From positions 1-13,810 of the forward strand of contig JACUTP010000036.1 in NCBI GenBank assembly GCA_014859785.1: 13,810 bases of DNA. The letters are read 5' to 3'. The notes beneath the pieces were generated by a model. The model was not told the DNA's origin and ran no database searches. It saw only the letters and a program-made list of their open reading frames with translations. The translations under genes and the position numbers were made by a program. This DNA comes from Candidatus Methanoperedentaceae archaeon (GTDB lineage Archaea; Halobacteriota; Methanosarcinia; Methanosarcinales; Methanoperedenaceae). Of this stretch, positions 6,066 through 13,158 are shown piece after piece. The first letter of the stretch is position 1, and every line of letters starts with the position of its first letter.

Positions 6066-7493
6066 TTAAAAATCAAATAGGGAACTCTGGGATTTTACCT
6101 CCTTTTTCGGCTTCTTCCTGTCCTCTTTCACGACTTCAGGTTCTGGGCTTTCAACAGGTGCAGATGAACTTCCTGCCGTGAAACCGCCGAATACCTCTAT
6201 TTCGTGCTCGGTCTCTTTTTCAACCAGCGCCTGCGCCTCATCATATATCTTCGTGACTTTTTTTGTTGTGGGTTTTGTCTCAAGAAGATAAGCAATCTCT
6301 TCAGGTTCAAGCCCCAGGAGCGCCGAAACCTTCGGGGCATATTCCGTATCATCCATCAATACCCTGAAAAAAGGAAACAGCTCAGAACGGGTAAAACTCA
6401 TGGAAACGTGGCAATGTATTCCGATTTTTTTTGCAGTCGAATCACGTACCTGCCTCATACCTTTTGTCTGCCCGAGTTTCCTCCACAGTGACGGGGGCTG
6501 GAATTTCACGAATCCTGAATACCTGTGTGAGCGAGCCACTACCATGCCTGCTGTCATAAGGAGTCCCGCATATCTCCACATATTGTAATTCTGCCTCACC
6601 CTCACCCTGCCCAGGAAGACTGAGGCTCTTGACAGGTAATAGAACCCGCTCTCAAGGTCTTTTTCTTTTGTATACTGGAAAGGCAGGTTCTCATCTATCC
6701 AGTTGATTAAGTCCTCAGGATTCTCGTCAAGGTTAAATGTCGCACGGTGCGCTTCGATTGCATTTGTTCCCATGAAAATCTTTGCCAGCACTTTGAAAAT
6801 ATTTTCTTTGGTGTCCCGCTCCCCTGTAACTAAATCATCCAGTCCAATCCTTGTTTTTCCCTGTGCAACTGCCTGCAAATCGTTTATTGCACTTCGCAGG
6901 TCGCCGCTGGCATTCTCGGCAATTTTTTCAATAACACCCATATCACACACTATGTTTTCCGATTCCACAATCTGCCTGAGAACCGGTATCATTGACCTTG
7001 ACATCATGGAATTGAACCGGATGGGTTTGCATGCACCCCTAAGCCCCGGTGATATATCATAGAGTTCGTTTGCGATGAGGATAATGGGCTGGCTTGATTT
7101 CTTGATAAGTTCAAGAATTGCACGCTCGCCTCCCCTGTCAGCATTGCCGTGGATATTGTCTGCCTCGTCAAGTATCACAAGGCGTTTTGTCCCGCCGCTG
7201 CTGAGGGTACTCATCTGTGAGGCAGAACCTGCCACTTTTTCAATGATTCCTGCTGTGCGCTGGTCGCTTGCATTTAACTCGATAACTTCCCAGTCCATGT
7301 CACGACCAAGAGCATGCGCCGTTGTGGTCTTGCCGATTCCAGCCCTGCCGTACAGGACAACGGCCCGCTCTTCGGGAATGCCGTGCTTCCATTTATTAGC
7401 CCAGCTCATGAGCTCTTCAATGGTTTTATTATGCCCGGCTACCCGGGAAAGTGTCTGCGGACGGTATTTTTCTGTCCAGTCAAGTTCGCTCAT
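6066..7493 (-). CDS. rfcL: Replication factor C large subunit (clamp loader)
   Basis: AAA+ ATPase subunit of the archaeal clamp loader that opens PCNA and places it on primed DNA. 475 residues, with DWTEKYRPQTL at the N-terminus; Walker A GRAGIGKT (49-56); ELNASDQR (72-79); Walker B LVILDEAD (105-112); sensor-1 region ILIANE (138-143); and a sensor-2 style ASGDLRSAINDLQ. The 'SRC' arginine-finger box of small subunits is replaced by GACKPIRF, as expected for the large subunit. The C-terminal tail is charged and low-complexity, and ends in QSSLFDF (469-475), a PIP box for PCNA. ATG 7493 gives the standard family start. It is convergent with the tRNA (76-base gap) and lies 74 bases after the flavoprotein gene on the same strand, behind an A/T-rich stretch that may hold its own promoter. 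No intein is present. Confidence 0.95.
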   Translation of the reverse strand: MSELDWTEKYRPQTLSRVAGHNKTIEELMSWANKWKHGIPEERAVVLYGRAGIGKTTTAHALGRDMDWEVIELNASDQRTAGIIEKVAGSASQMSTLSSGGTKRLVILDEADNIHGNADRGGERAILELIKKSSQPIILIANELYDISPGLRGACKPIRFNSMMSRSMIPVLRQIVESENIVCDMGVIEKIAENASGDLRSAINDLQAVAQGKTRIGLDDLVTGERDTKENIFKVLAKIFMGTNAIEAHRATFNLDENPEDLINWIDENLPFQYTKEKDLESGFYYLSRASVFLGRVRVRQNYNMWRYAGLLMTAGMVVARSHRYSGFVKFQPPSLWRKLGQTKGMRQVRDSTAKKIGIHCHVSMSFTRSELFPFFRVLMDDTEYAPKVSALLGLEPEEIAYLLETKPTTKKVTKIYDEAQALVEKETEHEIEVFGGFTAGSSSAPVESPEPEVVKEDRKKPKKEVKSQSSLFDF

Positions 7494-7529
7494 GAGTGCT
7501 CTGGAATATCTTTTAACATCCGGATAAGT

Positions 7530-7550
7530 TGCTTATATTATTTATTATGC
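7530..7550 (-). promoter_or_regulatory. A/T-rich stretch, possible rfcL promoter
   Basis: The 74-base gap between the flavoprotein stop and the rfcL start contains a run of A and T around 7530-7550 with TATA-like sequence on both strands. Read on the minus strand it lies about 45-50 bases before the rfcL ATG, which would leave a short leader. No unique box stands out, so this only says that rfcL could be transcribed separately from the pair upstream. Confidence 0.25.
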
Positions 7551-7567
7551 TATGTGTACGCAAGTCC

Positions 7568-8134
7568 TTACTTAAACCTGGAAAGAGTCCCGCAAACCAT
7601 TTCCACTGTATCCCTTACTGTCTTTAAACCTTCTTCATCAGAATCCACAGGCTTAACGGCAATTCCTCCGAAATGCGCCATATCGCCAACAACAACCATA
7701 CCGTGGATGTGCATCCATGAATGGATTGCATGGATTGTGAATTCCTGCCCCCCGTTCCTTGAGCCGCCAATTGCAACAGCTCCCCCGACCTTGCCCTTCA
7801 GCAGGAAACCGTTTCTCCTCAGCAGGACGGAACGGTCAAACAGCGCCTTTAACTGGGCTGAAACGCACCCGAAAAATACGGGAGAACTTACAATAAACGC
7901 ATCCGATGTTTCAAGGGTTTCATAAATTCCAGCCATGTCATCATCAATACTGCATTCCCTGCCATTTCTACAGGCACCGCAGTCTGTACACGGTGAAACT
8001 TCAAGCTGTGAAATAAAGATTTTCCCGGTTTCAAATCCTTTTTCTTCTGCCATTCCAAGTGCAAGGTCAATTATCCTTTCATTATTCCCGCCAATGTTCG
8101 GACTTCCTGAAATACCCGTAATTTTCATGTGCAT
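7568..8134 (-). CDS. Iron-sulfur flavoprotein (Isf-like), NADPH-dependent FMN reductase fold
   Basis: Flavodoxin-fold redox protein of 188 residues (186 if the next ATG, 8128, is used). KITGISGSPNIGGNN (3-17) is the FMN phosphate-binding loop of the FMN reductase family. The compact cluster motif C49-x2-C52-x2-C55-x5-C61 (PCTDCGACRNGREC) is that of methanogen Isf proteins, which bind a 4Fe-4S cluster next to FMN and are linked to electron transfer and oxygen or peroxide detoxification. SSPVFFGCVSAQLKALFDR (80-98) is the conserved flavin-side segment. The ATG at 8134 overlaps the upstream gene's stop as TGATG, which decides the start and implies translational coupling; extending upstream would run into the neighbour. 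The cytoplasmic electron donor is not evident from context. Confidence 0.88.
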   Translation of the reverse strand: MHMKITGISGSPNIGGNNERIIDLALGMAEEKGFETGKIFISQLEVSPCTDCGACRNGRECSIDDDMAGIYETLETSDAFIVSSPVFFGCVSAQLKALFDRSVLLRRNGFLLKGKVGGAVAIGGSRNGGQEFTIHAIHSWMHIHGMVVVGDMAHFGGIAVKPVDSDEEGLKTVRDTVEMVCGTLSRFK

Positions 8135-8538
8135 CACAACGACTTTAAACGATTTAATAACTCCTGAATACTCCCGCACATCGTAACTGAGCGCTCTATC
8201 ATGAGGTTTACCCTGCCTTCATCACCAAGTGTCCTGAAATCCGTCCTCAGACCGAAAACAGGTATTCCTTTTGAATAAGCATACCCTATCTCCCATGCTG
8301 TTCCTGAATCTATATCAGCGCCGTCAAGAACAGCAACCATGAGTTCAGAGGTGTCTATTGCCTCCAGGTTCTTGGTAAAAATAATGTGCTGCCTGTTTTT
8401 TATATACTTTACGTTATTCGAATCCTCTTGCGGCAGGAAAACATCCTGTCCTGTTTTTTTAATCTCATCCCTCAGTTTACAGTTAAATTCTTTCTCTGCA
8501 TCCGAAAAAAGCGGCGCTGCAAGATAAACACGTCTCAT
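8134..8538 (-). CDS. Nucleoside 2-deoxyribosyltransferase family protein
   Basis: A 134-residue cytoplasmic protein of the nucleoside 2-deoxyribosyltransferase family (Pfam PF05014). It begins MRRVYLAAPLFSDAE, the family's N-terminal strand and loop, and contains VLDGADIDSGTAWEIGYA (70-87). In this motif the Asp residues bind the sugar and Glu83 is the likely nucleophile. The length fits both the bacterial base-exchange enzymes and the Rcl/DNPH1 group, which hydrolyses (hydroxymethyl-)deoxynucleoside monophosphates; I cannot separate these by eye. ATG 8538 is preferred over an in-frame TTG at 8565 because the family starts at the YLAAP strand. It is the first gene of a coupled pair with the flavoprotein and is divergent from thiI. 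A role in nucleotide salvage or removal of damaged deoxynucleotides is inferred. Confidence 0.88.
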   Translation of the reverse strand: MRRVYLAAPLFSDAEKEFNCKLRDEIKKTGQDVFLPQEDSNNVKYIKNRQHIIFTKNLEAIDTSELMVAVLDGADIDSGTAWEIGYAYSKGIPVFGLRTDFRTLGDEGRVNLMIERSVTMCGSIQELLNRLKSL

Positions 8539-8563
8539 GAACCCAGAATAGTCCCTGATAAGC

Positions 8564-8571
8564 AAATAAGT
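8564..8571 (-). promoter_or_regulatory. Putative TATA box of the deoxyribosyltransferase-flavoprotein pair
   Basis: Read on the minus strand this is ACTTATTT, centred about 29 bases from the ATG at 8538. That places the start of transcription close to the start codon. It lies in the 88-base divergent gap shared with thiI. Confidence 0.35.
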
Positions 8572-8594
8572 TTTCTTAACCAGGACATTCGGTA

Positions 8595-8604
8595 GTCTTA
8601 AATC
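8595..8604 (+). promoter_or_regulatory. Putative TATA box of thiI
   Basis: GTCTTAAATC on the plus strand is centred about 27 bases from the GTG start of thiI at 8627. A GGTG at 8618-8621 ends five bases before the GTG and could act as a weak Shine-Dalgarno if transcription begins upstream of it. Tentative. Confidence 0.3.
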
Positions 8605-8626
8605 TTGTTAATACAATGGTGTCCGC

Positions 8627-9841
8627 GTGATTTCCCCTGATATTATTATAGTAAGGTATGACGAACTGGCACTGAAAAGCAAGAAAGTCAGGTCAAGGTT
8701 TGAACAGGTAATCGTAAAAAACATAAAAGCCATGCTTGATGCAGATGGTTGCAGGTACTCTGGCGTAAGCCGCGAGATGGGGCGGATTTTCATACACACG
8801 GATGATGCGAGTGCCGTTAAAAGCTCAGCAAAGGTATTCGGCGTGGTTTCCACAAGCCCTGCATGGACATGCGAGCCGACCCTTGAGTCAACTGCGAAAC
8901 TGTGTGCCGATCTGGCAGGCGGCTTCATCCATGAAGGCGAGTCTTTCGGGATAAGGGCGCGAAGGGCAGGAACACATGATTTCACATCCCGTGACATTGG
9001 TGCTGCATGCGGGGATGCAGTTTATAAAAAACTCAACGGAAAAACAGGTGTTGACCTCACCAACCCAGACCGCGAGATTTTCGTGGAAGCCAGGCAGGAA
9101 AAGGCGTATGTTTTCACGGAATCAGTGAAAGGCGCTGGAGGTCTGCCGCTTGGAACTCAGGGCAAGATGGTGGCGCTTATTTCCGGAGGGATTGACTCGC
9201 CCGTGGCAGCGTGGATGATGATGAAACGGGGTTGTGAGATAATCCCCCTGTACCTGGACAACGAGCCGTTCTCGGATGAGACGACACGGGAGCGGGCGAT
9301 GGAGTGTATTGACATACTCCAGAAATGGTCACCGCAGAAAAAATTCACGGTTTATGAAGCGCCGCACGGAGACAGCCTTCTTGCTTTCCTTGAAAAATGT
9401 AACAACAGGCTGAACTGTGTTTTGTGCAGGAGGATGATGTACAGGATAGCATTTAAAGTCCTGGAACTTGAAGGAGCGCACGGGATAATCACAGGCGCCT
9501 CCCTCGGTCAGGTAGCCTCCCAGACATCGCAGAACATGCTCTCAGAAATGTACGGCATGGAATACCCGATATACCATCCGCTTATCGGGATGGATAAACT
9601 GGAGATTACAAACATTGCACGAAAAATCGGGACTTTTGAACCTTCAACAAAACCTGCTACATGCTGTCTGGCAGTGCCAGAATACCCTTCAACCGCTGCA
9701 AAAATCGAGGAAGTAGTGAAGGCAGAGGAAAAAATTGCAGTTCCCTCACTTGTGGAAGCTTCCATGAAGAATATCAAGAAATCATGCGGAGCAATTTTAT
9801 CAACAACTAACTCAAAACAAACTCATAACGAACTCATATAA
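8627..9841 (+). CDS. thiI: tRNA 4-thiouridine synthase ThiI (THUMP + PP-loop, no rhodanese domain)
   Basis: 404-residue enzyme that adenylates U8 of tRNA and inserts sulfur to give s4U8; some homologues also serve thiamine synthesis. IIIVRYDELALKSKK (6-20) is the N-terminal ferredoxin-like segment, followed by the THUMP domain (about 60-165) and the PP-loop ISGGIDSPVAAW (185-196). The catalytic region NCVLCRRMMYRIA holds C264-x2-C267, the CxxC pair that archaeal ThiI uses in place of the rhodanese domain of E. coli ThiI. GASLGQVASQT follows and is typical of the family. GTG 8627 is the only plausible start: the ATG at 8616 and GTG at 8619 are in another frame and stop after a few codons. The last 15 residues look unconserved, and the stop codon lies at the loop edge of a 13-base inverted repeat. 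Confidence 0.95.
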   Translation: MISPDIIIVRYDELALKSKKVRSRFEQVIVKNIKAMLDADGCRYSGVSREMGRIFIHTDDASAVKSSAKVFGVVSTSPAWTCEPTLESTAKLCADLAGGFIHEGESFGIRARRAGTHDFTSRDIGAACGDAVYKKLNGKTGVDLTNPDREIFVEARQEKAYVFTESVKGAGGLPLGTQGKMVALISGGIDSPVAAWMMMKRGCEIIPLYLDNEPFSDETTRERAMECIDILQKWSPQKKFTVYEAPHGDSLLAFLEKCNNRLNCVLCRRMMYRIAFKVLELEGAHGIITGASLGQVASQTSQNMLSEMYGMEYPIYHPLIGMDKLEITNIARKIGTFEPSTKPATCCLAVPEYPSTAAKIEEVVKAEEKIAVPSLVEASMKNIKKSCGAILSTTNSKQTHNELI

Positions 9842-9863
9842 TAGTTCGTGGAGTTCGTTATGA
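9823..9863. repeat. Perfect 13-base inverted repeat at the thiI stop codon
   Basis: TCATAACGAACTC (9823-9835) is repeated as its exact reverse complement GAGTTCGTTATGA (9851-9863) around a 15-base loop. The left arm forms the last codons of thiI and the TAA (9839-9841) lies in the loop. AGTTCGT also occurs in the loop, so the right side holds a short direct repeat. The hairpin could be a terminator, an mRNA 3' stabiliser or a protein-binding palindrome. No T-run follows on the plus strand, so intrinsic termination is not clearly supported. Confidence 0.6.
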
Positions 9864-9997
9864 AAGTCAAACTGCGACGTAACACCCATTTTGAATCTGT
9901 GACAGGCAATGTATCAAAATGATTCTTCTTACAATCTTGCTGGTATCCATAGAAACACCAATGAAACTTATTACCTTTAAAGCCATTAATCCAACCG

Positions 9998-11344
9998 GTG
10001 ATTCCCATCAGCAAAACACCATCCATCCTCATAGCAGGTACTGGCAGCGGCGTTGGTAAAACAACCGTATCAATGGGACTGATGGCAGCCCTGGGCAGCA
10101 GATACAGGGTACAGCCTTTCAAGGTAGGACCTGACTTTATCGACCCGTCCCATCACACAGCGATATGCGCTCGACCCTCAAGAAACCTTGACAGCTACAT
10201 GATGGGAGAAAAAGGTGTTCTTGAGACTTTCACCCGCGCTTCATCGGATGCCGGTTTTTGCGTGATAGAAGGAGTCATGGGGCTGTATGACGGCATTGAT
10301 TCCACGGAAACCGCAAGTACCGCCCATGTTGCAAAAATCCTTGGCATCCCCGTACTGCTTGTAATCAATGCCAGCGGCGTCTCGCGAAGTGTTGCTGCTG
10401 TTGTAAAGGGATTCATTGAATTTGACAGTGTGAATATAAAAGGCATCATCCTGAATAACATCGGAAGTGAGCGCCATGCCAGGCTTATCAGGGATTCACT
10501 AACAAATGCTGGAATCACAATACCTGTAGTCGGGGCGCTCCCGAAATCAAAAGACCTCACAATCCCTTCGCGCCACCTCGGTCTTCACATGGCAAATGAG
10601 ATGAAACAGGATATGTCCGCTCTTCCAGGCTTTATCGAAAAACACCTGGACATGGATGCTGTAATATCAATAGCATCAGGTTTCATCCCTCCGGACGCTG
10701 AAATAAATGAACCTGGTGAAAGGTTTAGCGTAAATATTGGCATTGCGTGGGACAGCGCGTTCTGTTTCTATTACAGGGACTCCTTCGATGAACTGAGAAG
10801 TCTTGGCGCGGAGCCTGTTTTTTTCAGTCCAATGTGCGATGAACTGCCTGATGTTGACGGTATTTACCTTGGCGGCGGATACCCTGAGCTGCATGCTTCG
10901 GAACTTGAAACTTCCAGAACGCGCCATATCATAAAAAAAGTAGCAGAAGACGGCATGCCTATAACAGGCGAGTGCGGGGCACTGCTTTATCTCGGGGAGG
11001 AACTTGAAACAGACAGGACGTTTAAGATGGCTGGACTCCTGCCCTGCAGTTCAAGGATGACCGGAAAACTCCAGGCACTTGGTTACACGGAAGCCGAATC
11101 AGTCTGCGATACGCCGCTTGCAGGGAAGGGGAACATTGTGAGGGGACATGAGTTCCATTATTCCATTACAGAATGCGACAGGGATGCCGTATTTGCATAT
11201 AATATGCGGCGCGGGAAAGGTATCTCTGGAGGGAAAGACGGTCTGGTTGAGCATAACACAGTTGCAAGCTACATGCATACGCATCCAGCATCGGTTTCGT
11301 TTGCCCGTTTCCTGCACTCATGCAGCAGGTACAATAAAAGGTAA
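9998..11344 (+). CDS. cbiA: Cobyrinate / Ni-sirohydrochlorin a,c-diamide synthase (CbiA/CfbB family)
   Basis: Glutamine- and ATP-dependent amidase that converts the a- and c-carboxylates of a tetrapyrrole to amides: cobyrinic acid in B12 synthesis (CbiA) or Ni-sirohydrochlorin in coenzyme F430 synthesis (CfbB). 448 residues, normal for the family. The N-terminal dethiobiotin synthetase-like ATPase has Walker A GTGSGVGKTT (14-23), KVGPDFIDPSHH and EGVMGLYDG. The C-terminal class I glutaminase domain has GIYLGGGYPELHA, nucleophile Cys326 in GECGALLYL, and RGHEFHYS. GTG 9998 is the only start that keeps the P-loop strand. It is followed 60 bases later by nadA. CbiA and CfbB cannot be told apart by eye, and no other cobalamin or F430 gene is in the window to decide. 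Confidence 0.92.
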   Translation: MIPISKTPSILIAGTGSGVGKTTVSMGLMAALGSRYRVQPFKVGPDFIDPSHHTAICARPSRNLDSYMMGEKGVLETFTRASSDAGFCVIEGVMGLYDGIDSTETASTAHVAKILGIPVLLVINASGVSRSVAAVVKGFIEFDSVNIKGIILNNIGSERHARLIRDSLTNAGITIPVVGALPKSKDLTIPSRHLGLHMANEMKQDMSALPGFIEKHLDMDAVISIASGFIPPDAEINEPGERFSVNIGIAWDSAFCFYYRDSFDELRSLGAEPVFFSPMCDELPDVDGIYLGGGYPELHASELETSRTRHIIKKVAEDGMPITGECGALLYLGEELETDRTFKMAGLLPCSSRMTGKLQALGYTEAESVCDTPLAGKGNIVRGHEFHYSITECDRDAVFAYNMRRGKGISGGKDGLVEHNTVASYMHTHPASVSFARFLHSCSRYNKR

Positions 11345-11362
11345 GCATGTATAATGTTAGAA

Positions 11363-11373
11363 AATAATTTAAG
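11363..11373 (+). promoter_or_regulatory. Possible TATA box of the nadA-ubiA pair
   Basis: AATAATTTAAG in the 60-base gap after the amidase gene is centred about 37 bases before the nadA ATG, which would leave a leader of roughly ten bases. The whole gap is A/T-rich, so the placement is uncertain; read-through from the upstream gene is the alternative. Confidence 0.3.
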
Positions 11374-11404
11374 CAATAGGATAATGTTTGAGCCTGAATA
11401 AAAC

Positions 11405-12313
11405 ATGGATGAGCTTACCAGAATTAAACAGTTGAAAAAAGAAAAGAATGCGATAATCCTGGCACATAATTACCAGCGCGGTGAAGTACAGGATGCGGCT
11501 GATTTTGTTGGCGATTCATTTGGTTTGAGCCAGGAAGCAGCATCACATGACGCTGATGTGATTGTTTTTTGCGGCGTGGATTTCATGGCAGAAAGCGCAG
11601 CTATACTCAGTCCTGAAAAAACGGTACTGATGCCTGAATTAAGCGCCCAGTGCCCGATGGCTGCCATGATAACACCTGACTCCCTCATTAAAGAAAAGGA
11701 GAAATATCCCGGTGCTGCGGTTGTATGCTATGTGAATACCTCGGCTGCCGTCAAGGCAGAGAGTGATATTTGCTGTACGTCTGCAAATGCCGTAAAGGTC
11801 GTGGAATCGCTTGAGGAAGACGAGATTATATTTGTCCCTGACAGGAACCTTGCATCATACGTTGCACGATATACCGGTAAGAAAATCATCCCGTGGAGAG
11901 GGTACTGCCCTACACATGAAATGATACTTCCCGGTGACATATTGCTGGAAAAGGAAGATCATCCTGATGCGGAAATACTTGTACATCCCGAATGCAGACC
12001 TGAAGTTATTGACCTTGCGGATAAGGTACTCAGCACATCAGGTATGTTAAAGTATGCAAGCCAGTCAGGAACCCCGGAGTTTATCATAGGCACTGAAATC
12101 GGGTTGATTCACAGGTTAAGCCTTGAAAACCCCGGAAAGACCTTTATCCCCGCGACAAGATTTGCAGTCTGCCCGAACATGAAGATGAATACTCTTGGCA
12201 GTATTGTCAGGGCACTTGAAAATAACGAGCATGTAATAGAAGTCCGGGAAAGTGTCAGGGTGAAAGCCAGGATTGCGCTTGACGGGATGCTGGAAGTAGG
12301 GCGCGGGGATTGA
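11405..12313 (+). CDS. nadA: Quinolinate synthase NadA
   Basis: 4Fe-4S enzyme that condenses iminoaspartate with dihydroxyacetone phosphate to quinolinate, the first committed ring of NAD. 302 residues, a full-length archaeal NadA. ILAHNYQRGEVQDAADFVGDS (18-38) is the N-terminal signature with substrate-binding His21 and Tyr23. The three cluster cysteines are Cys83 (AQCPMA), Cys168 (GYCPTHE) and Cys256 (AVCPNMKMN). VCYVNTSAAVKAESD (107-121), HPEC (194-197) and GTEIGLIHRL (229-238) are also in place. The partner that makes iminoaspartate (NadB or aspartate dehydrogenase) and NadC are not in this window. Its TGA overlaps the ATG of the next gene as TGATG, indicating translational coupling to the lipid prenyltransferase. 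No key residue is missing. Confidence 0.96.
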   Translation: MDELTRIKQLKKEKNAIILAHNYQRGEVQDAADFVGDSFGLSQEAASHDADVIVFCGVDFMAESAAILSPEKTVLMPELSAQCPMAAMITPDSLIKEKEKYPGAAVVCYVNTSAAVKAESDICCTSANAVKVVESLEEDEIIFVPDRNLASYVARYTGKKIIPWRGYCPTHEMILPGDILLEKEDHPDAEILVHPECRPEVIDLADKVLSTSGMLKYASQSGTPEFIIGTEIGLIHRLSLENPGKTFIPATRFAVCPNMKMNTLGSIVRALENNEHVIEVRESVRVKARIALDGMLEVGRGD

Positions 12314-13158
12314 TGAATGTTTATTTTGAACTTATAAGGTATCGCAACTGTGCCATGGCAGGACTGGCTGCTGTAATCGGTGCTGCCATAGCTTATACTG
12401 CCACAGGTGCACCGCCATCCAGCGCTGTCTGGATGTTTCCTGTCTTCCTGGCAGTATTTCTTGCAACAGGTGCGGGAAATGCAATTAACGATTATTTTGA
12501 TGTAAATATAGATGCAATAAACCGCCCTTCGCGCCCGATACCTTCAGGCAGGATTTCAGGAGTTCTGGCATCCAGGACAGCATTCGTATTATTCGCAGCC
12601 TCAATCATGGTTTCATATTTCATCGGCGAATGGAAGGTTCCTTTAATGATTGCTGTTTTTAACTCGGTGCTGCTTTATTTTTATGCAAAATCCTTAAAGC
12701 GGAAAGTTTTTGTCGGTAACCTGGGCGTTGCCTACCTCAGCGGCTCTGCATTCCTGTTCGGCGGCTCTGCCTATGGCATGAAGGGCATCGAGGTGACAGT
12801 TGTCCTTTTCCTGCTTTCGATGCTTGCAACCCTTGCCCGCGAGATAGTAAAAGCCATCGAGGATGTAGAAGGAGACAGGAAAGACGGTGCTGTGACCCTG
12901 CCGGTCCGCATTGGTGAGCGGTATTCGGCTTATATTGCCTCCCTTGCCGGGATTCTTGCAGTACTCCTGAGTCCTGTTCCGTACATTGTCGGGCTTTTCA
13001 ACGAGAACTATTTGTTTGCCGTTGCTCTTGCCGATGTGTTCTTCCTGTATGCAGTGTTCCTGATAACAGACAGGCAGCCTGCAAAGTCATCAAAATATTT
13101 TAAGGTGGCAATGTTTTTTGGCTTGCTGGCTTTTATTGCAGGAAGTTTCCTGAAATAG
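12313..13158 (+). CDS. UbiA-family prenyltransferase, probable digeranylgeranylglyceryl phosphate synthase
   Basis: Intramembrane prenyltransferase of 281 residues with about eight or nine hydrophobic segments. It most likely adds the second geranylgeranyl chain to geranylgeranylglyceryl phosphate in archaeal membrane-lipid synthesis (DGGGP synthase). The two Asp-rich motifs that hold the prenyl diphosphate are clear: NDYFDVNIDAINRPSRPIPSG (59-79, Asp60/63/67) and EDVEGDRKDGAVTLPVRIG (183-201). The latter, together with the NRPSRPIPSG stretch, is typical of the archaeal lipid branch rather than of ubiquinone or heme enzymes. ATG 12313 overlaps the nadA stop by one base, which fixes the start; an in-frame TTG lies just before it. 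It ends head-on against hisB: TAG (13156-13158) is followed directly by the hisB stop read from the other strand. Confidence 0.92.
   Translation: MNVYFELIRYRNCAMAGLAAVIGAAIAYTATGAPPSSAVWMFPVFLAVFLATGAGNAINDYFDVNIDAINRPSRPIPSGRISGVLASRTAFVLFAASIMVSYFIGEWKVPLMIAVFNSVLLYFYAKSLKRKVFVGNLGVAYLSGSAFLFGGSAYGMKGIEVTVVLFLLSMLATLAREIVKAIEDVEGDRKDGAVTLPVRIGERYSAYIASLAGILAVLLSPVPYIVGLFNENYLFAVALADVFFLYAVFLITDRQPAKSSKYFKVAMFFGLLAFIAGSFLK

Noticed and set aside
7314..7925. A 203-codon plus-strand frame spanning the rfcL start and the flavoprotein gene
   Set aside because: Overlaps two well-supported minus-strand genes and the promoter gap between them, with no recognisable domain.
9860..9922. A 20-codon plus-strand frame after thiI as a small protein
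   Set aside because: No Shine-Dalgarno, its ATG is part of the palindrome arm, and nothing supports expression.
9823..10122. A 99-codon minus-strand frame across the thiI-amidase spacer as a real gene
   Set aside because: It covers the start of the amidase gene antisense, including its P-loop, and I recognise no family. Only the spacer part is kept as a low-interest finding.
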